DNA from: an uncultured Opitutaceae bacterium
Lineage (GTDB): Bacteria > Verrucomicrobiota > Verrucomicrobiia > Opitutales > Opitutaceae
Direction: 5' to 3'
DNA length: 64,000 bases
Assembly: GCA_937902925.1 (NCBI GenBank)
Contig: CALFNN010000055.1
Location: forward strand, 33,112-97,111
Shown: piece by piece, positions 1 through 7,228 of the stretch
How the letters are laid out: each line of letters begins with the position of its first letter
Numbering within the stretch: position 1 is the stretch's first letter
Program-made: the position numbers and the translations under genes
Notes under the pieces: generated by a model
The model's input: the letters and a program-made list of their open reading frames with translations, nothing else
The model's database searches: none
What the model was told of the DNA's origin: nothing

Positions 1-1
1 G

Positions 2-763
2 AGTTATGTGGCGCAAATTGCGAAGCAGCGTGCGTTGGAGCAGCGCGCCCAGGCGTCGGAGCGGGATGCGGCTCAACTTCGGGAGACCATCGACGAGACG
101 CGCACGAAGGAGGCTGGCTCGATGGCGCGAACCGCGTTGGAGGCGCAGGCTCCCAAGGCGGCGCCAGCTTGGGATCCGGTTGCGGAGGGACAGGCGTTTC
201 TTGCGCGCCATCCAGAGGTGAAAAAGGCTCTCATCGAACGCGCCAAGGCCTCTGTGCGGTTCCGGTTCGGCCAGCTCTACGCGTCGCTCGGACTCACAAC
301 CGAGCAAATCGATCAGTTCGAAACCTTGATGAGCGGGGCCGCGGCGACCAGCGGGGCATTTGGGCCGAATGGCCAACAGTTGGCGCTCAAAGCGGGTCCG
401 GACATTCCGGAAGAGGAGATTGTCACGCGCTTGCACGCACTTTTGGGCGAAGAAGGGTTCCAACAATTTCAGAAGTTTGGTCAGGTGGCCCCGGCACGCG
501 ACCTCACAGTGCAGGTTGCCAGCGACCTGAGTTTCACGGATTCGCCACTGACACCGCAACAGGCGGAACAGCTACAGCAAATATTGGCCGGCGGCCGCGC
601 GGAGCGGCGCGGGTCCCAGACCAGCCGGTTCGATCGGAGCGCCGTTATCGCCAGAGCGAAGAGTGTTCTATCGGCGCCCCAACTTGTGGTGCTGGACGGT
701 GCGTTGGCAAAAACCCAGCTCCAGCAGACGATCAATCATATGATCAATGCATCCGGCAAATAA
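2..763 (+). CDS. Hypothetical protein, 5' truncated by the window edge
   Basis: The frame is open from the first bases, so the true start is probably upstream; a GTG at position 8 is possible but has no visible ribosome binding site. The visible ~253 residues begin with a charged, coiled-coil-like stretch (QRAQASERDAAQ) and continue with a helical region containing GLTTEQIDQFETLM, LLGEEGFQQFQKFGQ and LTPQQAEQLQQILAG. The same order of blocks occurs in the next gene, so the two look like tandem paralogues. The missing N-terminus probably holds a membrane anchor, as the next gene does. I do not recognise a named family. The position just before a membrane-linked sigma factor suggests envelope signalling, which is inference. 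Confidence 0.6.
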   Translation, partial: SYVAQIAKQRALEQRAQASERDAAQLRETIDETRTKEAGSMARTALEAQAPKAAPAWDPVAEGQAFLARHPEVKKALIERAKASVRFRFGQLYASLGLTTEQIDQFETLMSGAAATSGAFGPNGQQLALKAGPDIPEEEIVTRLHALLGEEGFQQFQKFGQVAPARDLTVQVASDLSFTDSPLTPQQAEQLQQILAGGRAERRGSQTSRFDRSAVIARAKSVLSAPQLVVLDGALAKTQLQQTINHMINASGK

Positions 764-1742
764 CCGTGTGGGCCTGAGGGCGCTTATCGTTGTCGTCGTC
801 ACCGCGATTCTCGTGGTGGCCGCTGGAAGCGCGTGGCGCAACGTGCGGTTGGCACGCGCTGCAAACGCCGCACTCGTTGTCGTCGAGCGGAAGCGAGCCG
901 CCGCAGGCGAGGCGGTCCGGGGCGTTGAAGTTCGATTCGCCGAGGCGGAAAAGAACCGGGTGAAGTTGCAGGCCGAATTCGACCGTCGGCAAAAGACGAA
1001 AGGCTCCATGACGGGAGCGGCTGCGTCGCGGCCGCACGATCCGGCCACGCTAATGGAGCAGTTGCGCGCAATGATCCAAAAGCAGCAGGAAGCGGAAAAG
1101 GATCCGAGGATCCAGTTACTGCAGCTTGCCGTCCGCCGGGCAAAAATGGCGGCGACCTTTGGCCTGCTGTTCCGGACGCTCGGGCTCATGCCCGGGCAAA
1201 TCGAGAAATTTGAAGACAATGCCACCAGACGAGAGGAGCAGCAGATGGATCTTTGGGCCGTCATGCATGAGCAGGGTTTGACGCTGCAAGACCCCGCGCT
1301 CGCCAAGCTCTTCTTGGAAATCGAGCCCGAGTATCAGGCGGCTCAAAAGGAGCTGCTGGGGGAAGCGGGCTATCGTAAATTTCAGGCTTACGAGCGTGTG
1401 GCGTCCATGCGGGACACGGTGAGCCGCTTCGCAGGAGTGGCGACGGTGATGGGAATGCCCTTCACGTCGTCGCAGGCAGGGCAGCTCGCGCAAATTCTGG
1501 CGGGCGCGAGCAACAGCTACCGGAAAGGTGGGAAAGCCGATGCCTTTTCAGTCAATTGGTCGCTCGTTGACAAACAAGCGGAGGCGATTCTTTCCGATTC
1601 ACAAATGACCCTGATCAAGACGATCGAGCCGGGAGGCGAGGGGGGCCGGTTTGAGAGCGAGTGGAACAAGCTCATGATTCAAGCACAGAATGACGACAGG
1701 GCGAACGGGTCGGCATCCGCGGTGCCGGGCCCGGGCGGATAG
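747..1742 (+). CDS. Membrane-anchored coiled-coil hypothetical protein, paralogue of the preceding gene
   Basis: About 331 residues. One N-terminal hydrophobic segment (GLRALIVVVVTAILVVAAGSAW) should anchor it in the inner membrane. A charged coiled coil follows (about residues 40-130), then a helical periplasmic domain with LGLMPGQIEKFED, LLGEAGYRKFQAYERV and PFTSSQAGQLAQILAGA. These blocks match the upstream gene in order and spacing. The ATG at 747 overlaps the upstream stop by 17 bases; a GTG at 768 just after that stop would give a shorter protein beginning directly at the anchor and is equally plausible. No enzymatic motif was seen. It lies 76 bases before a sigma factor on the same strand. 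Confidence 0.6.
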   Translation: MHPANNRVGLRALIVVVVTAILVVAAGSAWRNVRLARAANAALVVVERKRAAAGEAVRGVEVRFAEAEKNRVKLQAEFDRRQKTKGSMTGAAASRPHDPATLMEQLRAMIQKQQEAEKDPRIQLLQLAVRRAKMAATFGLLFRTLGLMPGQIEKFEDNATRREEQQMDLWAVMHEQGLTLQDPALAKLFLEIEPEYQAAQKELLGEAGYRKFQAYERVASMRDTVSRFAGVATVMGMPFTSSQAGQLAQILAGASNSYRKGGKADAFSVNWSLVDKQAEAILSDSQMTLIKTIEPGGEGGRFESEWNKLMIQAQNDDRANGSASAVPGPGG

Positions 1743-1818
1743 CCGTTGCCGGGACGAGCGGGCCGACAATTCTTTGTTCGGTTTTCGCGGGGGTGGCCAT
1801 TATGGGGTAGAAAATACC

Positions 1819-3297
1819 ATGATGGACGATGCCGAGTTGCTCAGCCGCTATGCCGGGACGCATGCCGAGGAGGCGTTCGCGGAGCTCGTGCAGCGGCACG
1901 TCAATCTCGTCTACCGCGCGGCGTTGCGGCAGCTCGGCGGCGATGCGCACGGGGCGCAGGAGGTGGCGCAGGCGGTGTTCACGCTGCTCGCGCGCAAGGC
2001 GGGGTCGCTGACGGGGCACACGAGTCTCGCGGGGTGGCTTTACTCGACCACGCATTTCACCGTCCGCGACCTGCGGCGCGGCGAGCGGCGCCGGCTGGCG
2101 CGCGAACAGGAGGCCTTCACCATGCAGGAACTCGCCACGGATTCCGTTTCGGCCGCCGACTGGGAACGGCTGCGGCCGGTGCTCGACGACGCGATGCAAG
2201 GCCTCGGCGACGCCGACCGGGAGGCGCTGCTGCTGCGGTTCTTCGAGGAGAAACCGTTTGCCGAGGTGGGCGAGAAGCTCGCGGTTTCGGAAGACGCCGC
2301 CCGGATGCGCGTCGAGCGGGCGCTCGACAAGTTGCATGGGTTGCTCGCGAAGCGCGGCGTGACGTCGACTGCCGCGGCGGTCGGGCTGATGCTGGCCAAC
2401 GAGGCGAGCGTCGCGGCACCGGCCGGGCTGGCGGCGGCGGTGACCGGTTCGGCCCTCGCGGGCGCGGCGACCGCCGCGGGCGGCGGAGCGATCGTGGCGG
2501 CGAAAGTTTTCACTTTTATGAGCACAACGAAAATCATGGCGGGAGTCGCCGGCGTCATCGCCGTGGCGGCGACGGCGGTCACGTGGCAGCAACGGCAGGC
2601 GAATGCGGAGCTGCGCACCGAAATCGGCGCACTGCGCGAACAAACGGCGGCCGTGACGACGCTCCGCGCGGAGAACCAGCGCCTGGTGGCGGCAAAGAAC
2701 GCCGGTGACGACACGGCCCGGGCCGAGCACGAGGAACTCGTGCAACTGCGCGCGGCCCGGGACGCGTTTCGGAAGCGGCTGGCGCAGGGGGTGGCGAGCG
2801 GCCAGGCGGTGGCGCCGGCGACGGCTACGACCGCCGCGCCGGGCGACGGGTTGAAACCGGGCATGGTGTCGGTGGACGTGTTACAGGACGTCGGTCGGGA
2901 TACACCGCGGGCGGCGGCGCAGAGCATGATGGCGGCGGCGCAACGCGGCGAGGTCGACAAGGCGGCGAGCTGCCTGACCTTCGATCCGGCGGAGCGGGCG
3001 AAGCTGGAGGCGTTCATCGCGACGCTGCCCGAAAACCTGCGCGAAAAATATCGCTCGCCCGAGGTGATGATGGCGTCGGTGATTTCAGGCAGCCCGAAGC
3101 CGGTCTCGGGTGTGAAATTGCTCAGCGAAACGCGGCCCGACGCCGACACCGCGGTGCAGGAAGTGCAGGTGCAATACCAGAGCGGCGAGGTGCGGCAGGA
3201 CGAAATCACCTTCCGGCGCGACACCGACGGTTGGAAACAGGTGGTCTCACCCGCGATGGTGGACCGCGTGGTCGCCTACTTCAAAGGGAAGCAGTAG
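1819..3297 (+). CDS. ECF sigma-70 factor fused to a transmembrane and extracytoplasmic C-terminal domain
   Basis: About 492 residues. Residues 18-88 form sigma region 2 (AFAELVQRHVNLVYRAALRQ) and about 118-172 sigma region 4 (LRFFEEKPFAEVGEKLAVSE). An Ala/Gly-rich stretch (183-230) leads to a probable transmembrane helix at about 237-256. A coiled coil follows (ELRTEIGALREQ), then a C-terminal domain of about 140 residues likely on the far side of the membrane. The frame is open further upstream, but the ATG at 1819 (ATGATGG) places region 2 at a normal distance from the N-terminus. Large sigma factors with C-terminal extensions are known in Planctomycetota and Verrucomicrobiota; a membrane-tethered signalling role is inferred. 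Confidence 0.85.
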   Translation: MMDDAELLSRYAGTHAEEAFAELVQRHVNLVYRAALRQLGGDAHGAQEVAQAVFTLLARKAGSLTGHTSLAGWLYSTTHFTVRDLRRGERRRLAREQEAFTMQELATDSVSAADWERLRPVLDDAMQGLGDADREALLLRFFEEKPFAEVGEKLAVSEDAARMRVERALDKLHGLLAKRGVTSTAAAVGLMLANEASVAAPAGLAAAVTGSALAGAATAAGGGAIVAAKVFTFMSTTKIMAGVAGVIAVAATAVTWQQRQANAELRTEIGALREQTAAVTTLRAENQRLVAAKNAGDDTARAEHEELVQLRAARDAFRKRLAQGVASGQAVAPATATTAAPGDGLKPGMVSVDVLQDVGRDTPRAAAQSMMAAAQRGEVDKAASCLTFDPAERAKLEAFIATLPENLREKYRSPEVMMASVISGSPKPVSGVKLLSETRPDADTAVQEVQVQYQSGEVRQDEITFRRDTDGWKQVVSPAMVDRVVAYFKGKQ

Positions 3298-3372
3298 TCG
3301 CGGTTCCGGACGGTTCGCTGCGGTGCCACGGGCGAATCGTTCGACCGAATGCGAGCGGGTGCCCGCGACGAT

Positions 3373-4566
3373 TCAAGGTTTCGCCGTTACGACGGCCGGC
3401 AGGCCCACGGCGCCGATGTCGCCATGCGTGAGCGTTTCCCAGACCATCTGGTTGAGGTCGGCGCCAGTAGGGCGATTGGTCGGGAGAACCCGGGCCATCA
3501 TCGGGAGCGCGAGGCCGAGGCGGTTGTGGAAGTGATTGTAGGCGATTTCCCAAGTGGGCTCGAGGTTGAACTCGAGATATTGTGGCGGCTTCGCGTGGTT
3601 CGGGGCGAGGAACTGCGCCTGGTATTCCATCGCGGCGGTGATGCGCGCGGCTTGTTCCGCGTAGAGGTCGAGACCCTGCTGGCGGGCGGTCTCGGCGGCG
3701 TCGACCATCGAGGCGAAGGTCATGTTGGCGTGGTGGGGATCGCGGGCGGTCTCCTGCAGCAGGCCGTCGACGAGCGGAGGCAGGTGGCCCTTGTTGCTCC
3801 AAGGCGCGGACGTTGGCAGCCCGCTCGGCGGCGCGATGGGCGAGGGGCCGTCGGATTTCAGGTAGATGTAGGCCGGGACGCGGCCGCGCCACATCCGGAC
3901 GCCGTCGGCGAAGAGAATGCGGTCGTCGTTGAAGACGCCGATGGCGATCAACGCGTCGGCCATCGCGAGTTCCTTGTTCCCGTTTTCGTCGCAGCCGTCG
4001 ATGAGCGACGGCACGTATTGCTTCACGAGCATGGCTTGGAAGCGCGCGACGTCCTCCTTCGTCCAAAAATCGCTCGTGTAGCGGATGATTTCCGCGGCGC
4101 GCGGCCAGACGGAGGCGGCCCAGGCGGCCTGCACGGGGCCGTTGTCGTTGGTGTGGCCGCCGGTGAGCGTGCCGGCCCACGCGTTCATGATGCGGATCGT
4201 GTTGCGCGCGTATTTTTCGTTGCCGGTGACGACCCAGGCGAGGGCCTGCGAGTAGGCGGCGGTGGCGTCGCGACGCTCGTCCTTGCAGCCGAGGTCGGGT
4301 CGCGAATATGAGCCGCACTCGATGGTCGCGCGGGGACTGGGTGCATAGTTCAGGTCGGCGAGCGGGCTCTGGAGCAATGCGGCAAATGCCGTTTTCTGCG
4401 GCTCGATGCCGTCGTGGACGCGTTGCTTGATGAGATCGAGCTGCGCGCGGTTCAGCAAGACGCCGGGATGAATGAATGGCGTGTGAGACGGGTCGTTTTT
4501 GGCCGAGGCCGGCGAGACAAGACAGCCGGCGAGGAGGGCGAGCAGGAGCAGGGTGGGAAGGCGCAT
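3373..4566 (-). CDS. Alginate lyase family lipoprotein
   Basis: 397 residues. The N-terminus is a lipoprotein signal peptide with lipobox LAGC (Cys15), so the enzyme is probably lipid-anchored in the envelope. The mature part matches the all-alpha alginate_lyase fold (PF05426): HPGVLLNRAQLDLIKQRV near the N-terminus, then NAWAGTLTGGHTNDNGPVQA and FNLEPTWEIAYNHFHNRLG near the end. The family cleaves uronate-containing polysaccharides such as alginate or glucuronan by beta-elimination; the substrate here cannot be fixed from sequence. It is transcribed divergently from the isomerase gene, from a promoter that mirrors that gene's promoter. Confidence 0.8.
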   Translation of the reverse strand: MRLPTLLLLALLAGCLVSPASAKNDPSHTPFIHPGVLLNRAQLDLIKQRVHDGIEPQKTAFAALLQSPLADLNYAPSPRATIECGSYSRPDLGCKDERRDATAAYSQALAWVVTGNEKYARNTIRIMNAWAGTLTGGHTNDNGPVQAAWAASVWPRAAEIIRYTSDFWTKEDVARFQAMLVKQYVPSLIDGCDENGNKELAMADALIAIGVFNDDRILFADGVRMWRGRVPAYIYLKSDGPSPIAPPSGLPTSAPWSNKGHLPPLVDGLLQETARDPHHANMTFASMVDAAETARQQGLDLYAEQAARITAAMEYQAQFLAPNHAKPPQYLEFNLEPTWEIAYNHFHNRLGLALPMMARVLPTNRPTGADLNQMVWETLTHGDIGAVGLPAVVTAKP

Positions 4567-4581
4567 GGGGATTTATTTCAA

Positions 4582-4611
4582 GTAATAGCCCCGCGGGCGG
4601 AGTTTGGGACA
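4582..4611 (-). promoter_or_regulatory. Predicted promoter of the alginate lyase gene
   Basis: Read on the minus strand, TGTCCC (4611-4606), an 18-base spacer and TATTAC (4587-4582) lie just upstream of the start codon at 4566. The two hexamers and the spacing match two other promoters in this locus, at 4656-4685 and 6723-6752. The extended -10 form is GCTATTAC. Transcription would start only a few bases before the ribosome binding site, giving a very short leader. Confidence 0.55.
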
Positions 4612-4655
4612 GCGCGGGCCGGGCGCGCGGAATTTCCGACGCTCCGCCGGCGGTC

Positions 4656-4685
4656 TGTCCCAATCGTGCGGGCCCGCGCTATTAC
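4656..4685 (+). promoter_or_regulatory. Predicted promoter of the isomerase/DUF1080 operon
   Basis: TGTCCC (4656-4661), an 18-base spacer and TATTAC (4680-4685) precede the ATG at 4711. Both boxes mirror those of the divergent alginate lyase promoter at 4582-4611, while the spacers differ. The conserved part is therefore the promoter boxes and not a continuous inverted repeat. Confidence 0.55.
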
Positions 4686-4710
4686 CCGGGCACAACCCCT
4701 TTTTGTCCCC

Positions 4711-5712
4711 ATGAGTGAATCCTACCCTCGTCGTGATTTTTTGAAACGTGCCGCGCTGTTCCCGCTCGCGGTCGCCGCGGGCTCCACGCTCGGCGGGCTG
4801 CCCGCGCTGGCCGAGGTCGAGCCGATCAAGCGCGTCGGCGGAGCGCAGCTCAAGGTGTCGTGCAACGCCTACTCGTTCGCCAAGCAACTGGGCACCGGGG
4901 GCAAGGGGCCGCTGAGCCTCGTGGCGTTTGCCGAGTTTTGCGCCAAGGCGGAATTCGACGCGATCGATCCCACCGGTTATTATTTCCCGGGCTATGAGAA
5001 GAACGGCCTGGGCGTGCCGACGGACAAGTTGATCTTCGAGCTGAAGCGGCGCTGCTTCGACCTCGGGCTGGGCATCAGCGGCACCGGCATCGGCAACAAC
5101 TTCACGATCGCGGACAAGGCCGCACGCGACCTCGACGTGCAGCGCATCAGGAAGTGGATCGAAGTCGCCGCGAAGCTCGGTGCTCCGGTGCTGCGCGTCT
5201 TCGCCGACACCCAGATGCGGGCGGAAACCTGGCAATCGGTGTCCAAGGGCGCGAAGCGCGACGACGTGGAGAAATGGATCGCGGACGATATCCGCGCGTG
5301 CGCCGACTACGGCGGCAGGTTCGGCGTCATCATCGGCGTGCAGAACCACGGCGATTTCGTCCGGACTGCCGACGATCAAATCGCGCTCATCCGGCGCATC
5401 GACTCGCCCTGGTGCGGGGCGATCGTCGACACGGGCTACTTCAAGGCGGACGATCCTTATGCGGAGATGGCGAAGGCCGCGCCCTACGCGGTGAACTGGC
5501 AGGTCAAGCAGGGCACCGAGGGTGTCGAAAACGAGGCGTCCGCCCCGATCGATCTGATCCGGTTGCTCAAGATCGTCCGGGCCTCGGGTTACCGCGGCTA
5601 CCTGCCGATCGAGATCCTTTCGTCCCGCGGCGGCACGGCGCCCAAGGATCCCTACAAGGTCGTGCCGGAGTTTCTCGCCGAGGTGCGGCAGGCCATCGCC
5701 GCCACCGCCTGA
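4711..5712 (+). CDS. Tat-exported sugar phosphate isomerase/epimerase (TIM barrel)
   Basis: 333 residues from the ATG at 4711, chosen because it begins with a twin-arginine signal (YPRRDFLKRAALF) followed by a hydrophobic segment; the frame is open upstream but without such a signal. The mature domain is an AP-endonuclease-2-like TIM barrel (PF01261): KVSCNAYSF, FDAIDPTGYYFPGYE, GAPVLRVFADTQ, GVIIGVQNHGDF, WCGAIVDTGYF and YLPIEILSSRGG. Members bind a divalent metal and isomerise or epimerise sugars. Export by Tat places it in the periplasm, which suits work on extracytoplasmic sugar derivatives together with the DUF1080 protein 11 bases downstream. Confidence 0.82.
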   Translation: MSESYPRRDFLKRAALFPLAVAAGSTLGGLPALAEVEPIKRVGGAQLKVSCNAYSFAKQLGTGGKGPLSLVAFAEFCAKAEFDAIDPTGYYFPGYEKNGLGVPTDKLIFELKRRCFDLGLGISGTGIGNNFTIADKAARDLDVQRIRKWIEVAAKLGAPVLRVFADTQMRAETWQSVSKGAKRDDVEKWIADDIRACADYGGRFGVIIGVQNHGDFVRTADDQIALIRRIDSPWCGAIVDTGYFKADDPYAEMAKAAPYAVNWQVKQGTEGVENEASAPIDLIRLLKIVRASGYRGYLPIEILSSRGGTAPKDPYKVVPEFLAEVRQAIAATA

Positions 5713-5723
5713 AATCCAACGTC

Positions 5724-6692
5724 ATGAAACGACTCATCCTTTTGTTCGCGATTCTGGCCACGGGCGCGTCGGCGCTGGCCGCCGTCGAAGAGTTGATCGA
5801 CAGCCGATACCGGCCGGCCCAACCGGATGCGGTGAGGGGCGACTGGCAGGGCGCGCCCGGCTACGTCGCCCAAGTCATCCCGGCCGGTGACGGCAAATAC
5901 CAGGCCAACATCTTCGCCGCGTTCGACGAACCCGATGCGAAGCCGATCGCCGTCATGAAGGGCGCCGCGGACGCGCTGGACGGCAACGGCTGGAGCGGTG
6001 CGATTGGCGCGGATCGTTTCAAGGCGGCGAAAGGAAACGCGAATTTCGATTTACAGCACGTCACGCGCACGCCACCGACGCTCGGGGCGAAGCCGCCCGC
6101 GGGCGCGGTCGTGCTGTTCGATGGGAGGAACCTGGACGCGTGGGCGGACAAGAAAGGGAAGGAGTGGCTCGTCGAGGGCGGCCCGGCGCCGTGGAAAATC
6201 GTCGACGGGGCGCTGGAGGTCGTGCCGGGCACCGGCGGCGGAATCATTTCGCACCGGAAATTCGGCGACTGCCACCTGCACGTCGAGTTTCGCACGCTCG
6301 GGGCGCCGTCGAACACGGGCGTCTACCTCGAGACGCGTTACGAAGCGAACATCAACGAAACCTACGGCGCGCTCGAGGGCACGCCGAACGGCGGCTTCGA
6401 CAATTCCACGCCGAAAACCGCGAAGCCGCGGGTCCGCGCCTCGCGCCCGCCGCTGGAATGGCAGACGTTCGACATCGACTTCCAGGCGCCGCGCTTCGAC
6501 GCCGCGGGGAGCAAGACCGCGTCCGCCCGCGTGACGCTGTGGCTGAACGGCGTGAAGCTTTACAACGACCAGGAACTTAATCCGCCCACGGGTGCCGCCG
6601 GCCGCCTCGGCGAGGCCCCGACCGGACCGCTGATGTTGCAGGAGCACGGGATGCCCGCGCAGTTCCGCAACATCTGGCTCGTGGAAAAATAA
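5724..6692 (+). CDS. DUF1080 family protein (3-keto-disaccharide hydrolase-like)
   Basis: 322 residues with a cleavable signal peptide (ILLF..AILATGASALAA). The main domain (about residues 120-322) is a concanavalin-like jelly roll of the DUF1080/PF06439 family: VVLFDGRNLDAWADKKG, GDCHLHVEFRTLG, SNTGVYLETRYE, WQTFDIDFQAPRFD, GPLMLQEHGMPAQFRNIWL. Some family members hydrolyse 3-keto-glycosides after an oxidoreductase step. It forms an operon with the Tat-exported isomerase (11-base gap). No glucose-fructose-type oxidoreductase is present in this window, so the pathway is incomplete here. Confidence 0.85.
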   Translation: MKRLILLFAILATGASALAAVEELIDSRYRPAQPDAVRGDWQGAPGYVAQVIPAGDGKYQANIFAAFDEPDAKPIAVMKGAADALDGNGWSGAIGADRFKAAKGNANFDLQHVTRTPPTLGAKPPAGAVVLFDGRNLDAWADKKGKEWLVEGGPAPWKIVDGALEVVPGTGGGIISHRKFGDCHLHVEFRTLGAPSNTGVYLETRYEANINETYGALEGTPNGGFDNSTPKTAKPRVRASRPPLEWQTFDIDFQAPRFDAAGSKTASARVTLWLNGVKLYNDQELNPPTGAAGRLGEAPTGPLMLQEHGMPAQFRNIWLVEK

Positions 6693-6722
6693 AAATCCGA
6701 CCGAAGCCCACCCGCGCGACCC

Positions 6723-6752
6723 TGTCCGAAAAATCATCCGTTACGCTATTAC
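6723..6752 (+). promoter_or_regulatory. Predicted promoter of the EF-hand gene
   Basis: TGTCCG (6723-6728), exactly 18 bases, then TATTAC (6747-6752). This is the same architecture as the two promoters at 4582-4611 and 4656-4685, again with GC directly before TATTAC. The downstream ATG is at 6816. Confidence 0.5.
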
Positions 6753-6815
6753 CCCTCACGAGCCCGTCACCCGCGCGGGCGCGCCCAACCCAAACCCCAC
6801 GTCGGAAATCCCTCC

Positions 6816-7148
6816 ATGAAGCACACCCTTTTCATTGCCGGCAGTCTTGGCCTGATCGCGCTGGCGGCGCCCGCCTGGGCGCTCGGCCCGAAGGCGACGA
6901 TCTTCGCGAAATACGACACGAACAAGAACGGCGTCATCGATGGCGACGAGATCGCCGCCGTCCGCCAGGCCTTCGCCGCCGACCCCAAGGGTCAATTCGC
7001 CAGTTACGACAAGGATCGCGACGGCAAGCTGAGCGACGCCGAGATCGCCGCGATCAAACCGCCCGGCGCGAAAGGTGGCGGCGGCAAGTCGAAGGATCCC
7101 GCGGCGAAGAAAAAATCCGTCACCGAAAAGCAGCCGGAAGGCAAGTAA
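6816..7148 (+). CDS. Secreted EF-hand protein
   Basis: 110 residues with a signal peptide (LFIAGSLGLIALAAPAWA). Two EF-hand loops are visible: DTNKNGVIDGDE and DKDRDGKLSDAE, each with acidic residues at the expected calcium-binding positions. The C-terminal tail is Gly/Lys-rich (GGGGKSKDPAAKKKS). A closely similar protein lies on the other side of the TonB receptor gene at 9563-9892. Calcium binding in the periplasm or outside the cell is likely; its partner is unknown. Confidence 0.85.
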   Translation: MKHTLFIAGSLGLIALAAPAWALGPKATIFAKYDTNKNGVIDGDEIAAVRQAFAADPKGQFASYDKDRDGKLSDAEIAAIKPPGAKGGGGKSKDPAAKKKSVTEKQPEGK

Positions 7149-7228
7149 CGCCCGTCCCCGCCGCGTCCGTCCGACGCCTTTTCCCTGGATAGAAACACAC
7201 CCAACCCTGCAACCAGCCCTCCAACCCC

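Noticed and set aside
4580..4687. A single long inverted repeat with 32-base arms between the divergent genes
   Set aside because: Position-by-position comparison shows that only about 8 bases at each end of the arms agree; the middle does not. Two mirrored promoters explain the symmetry better.
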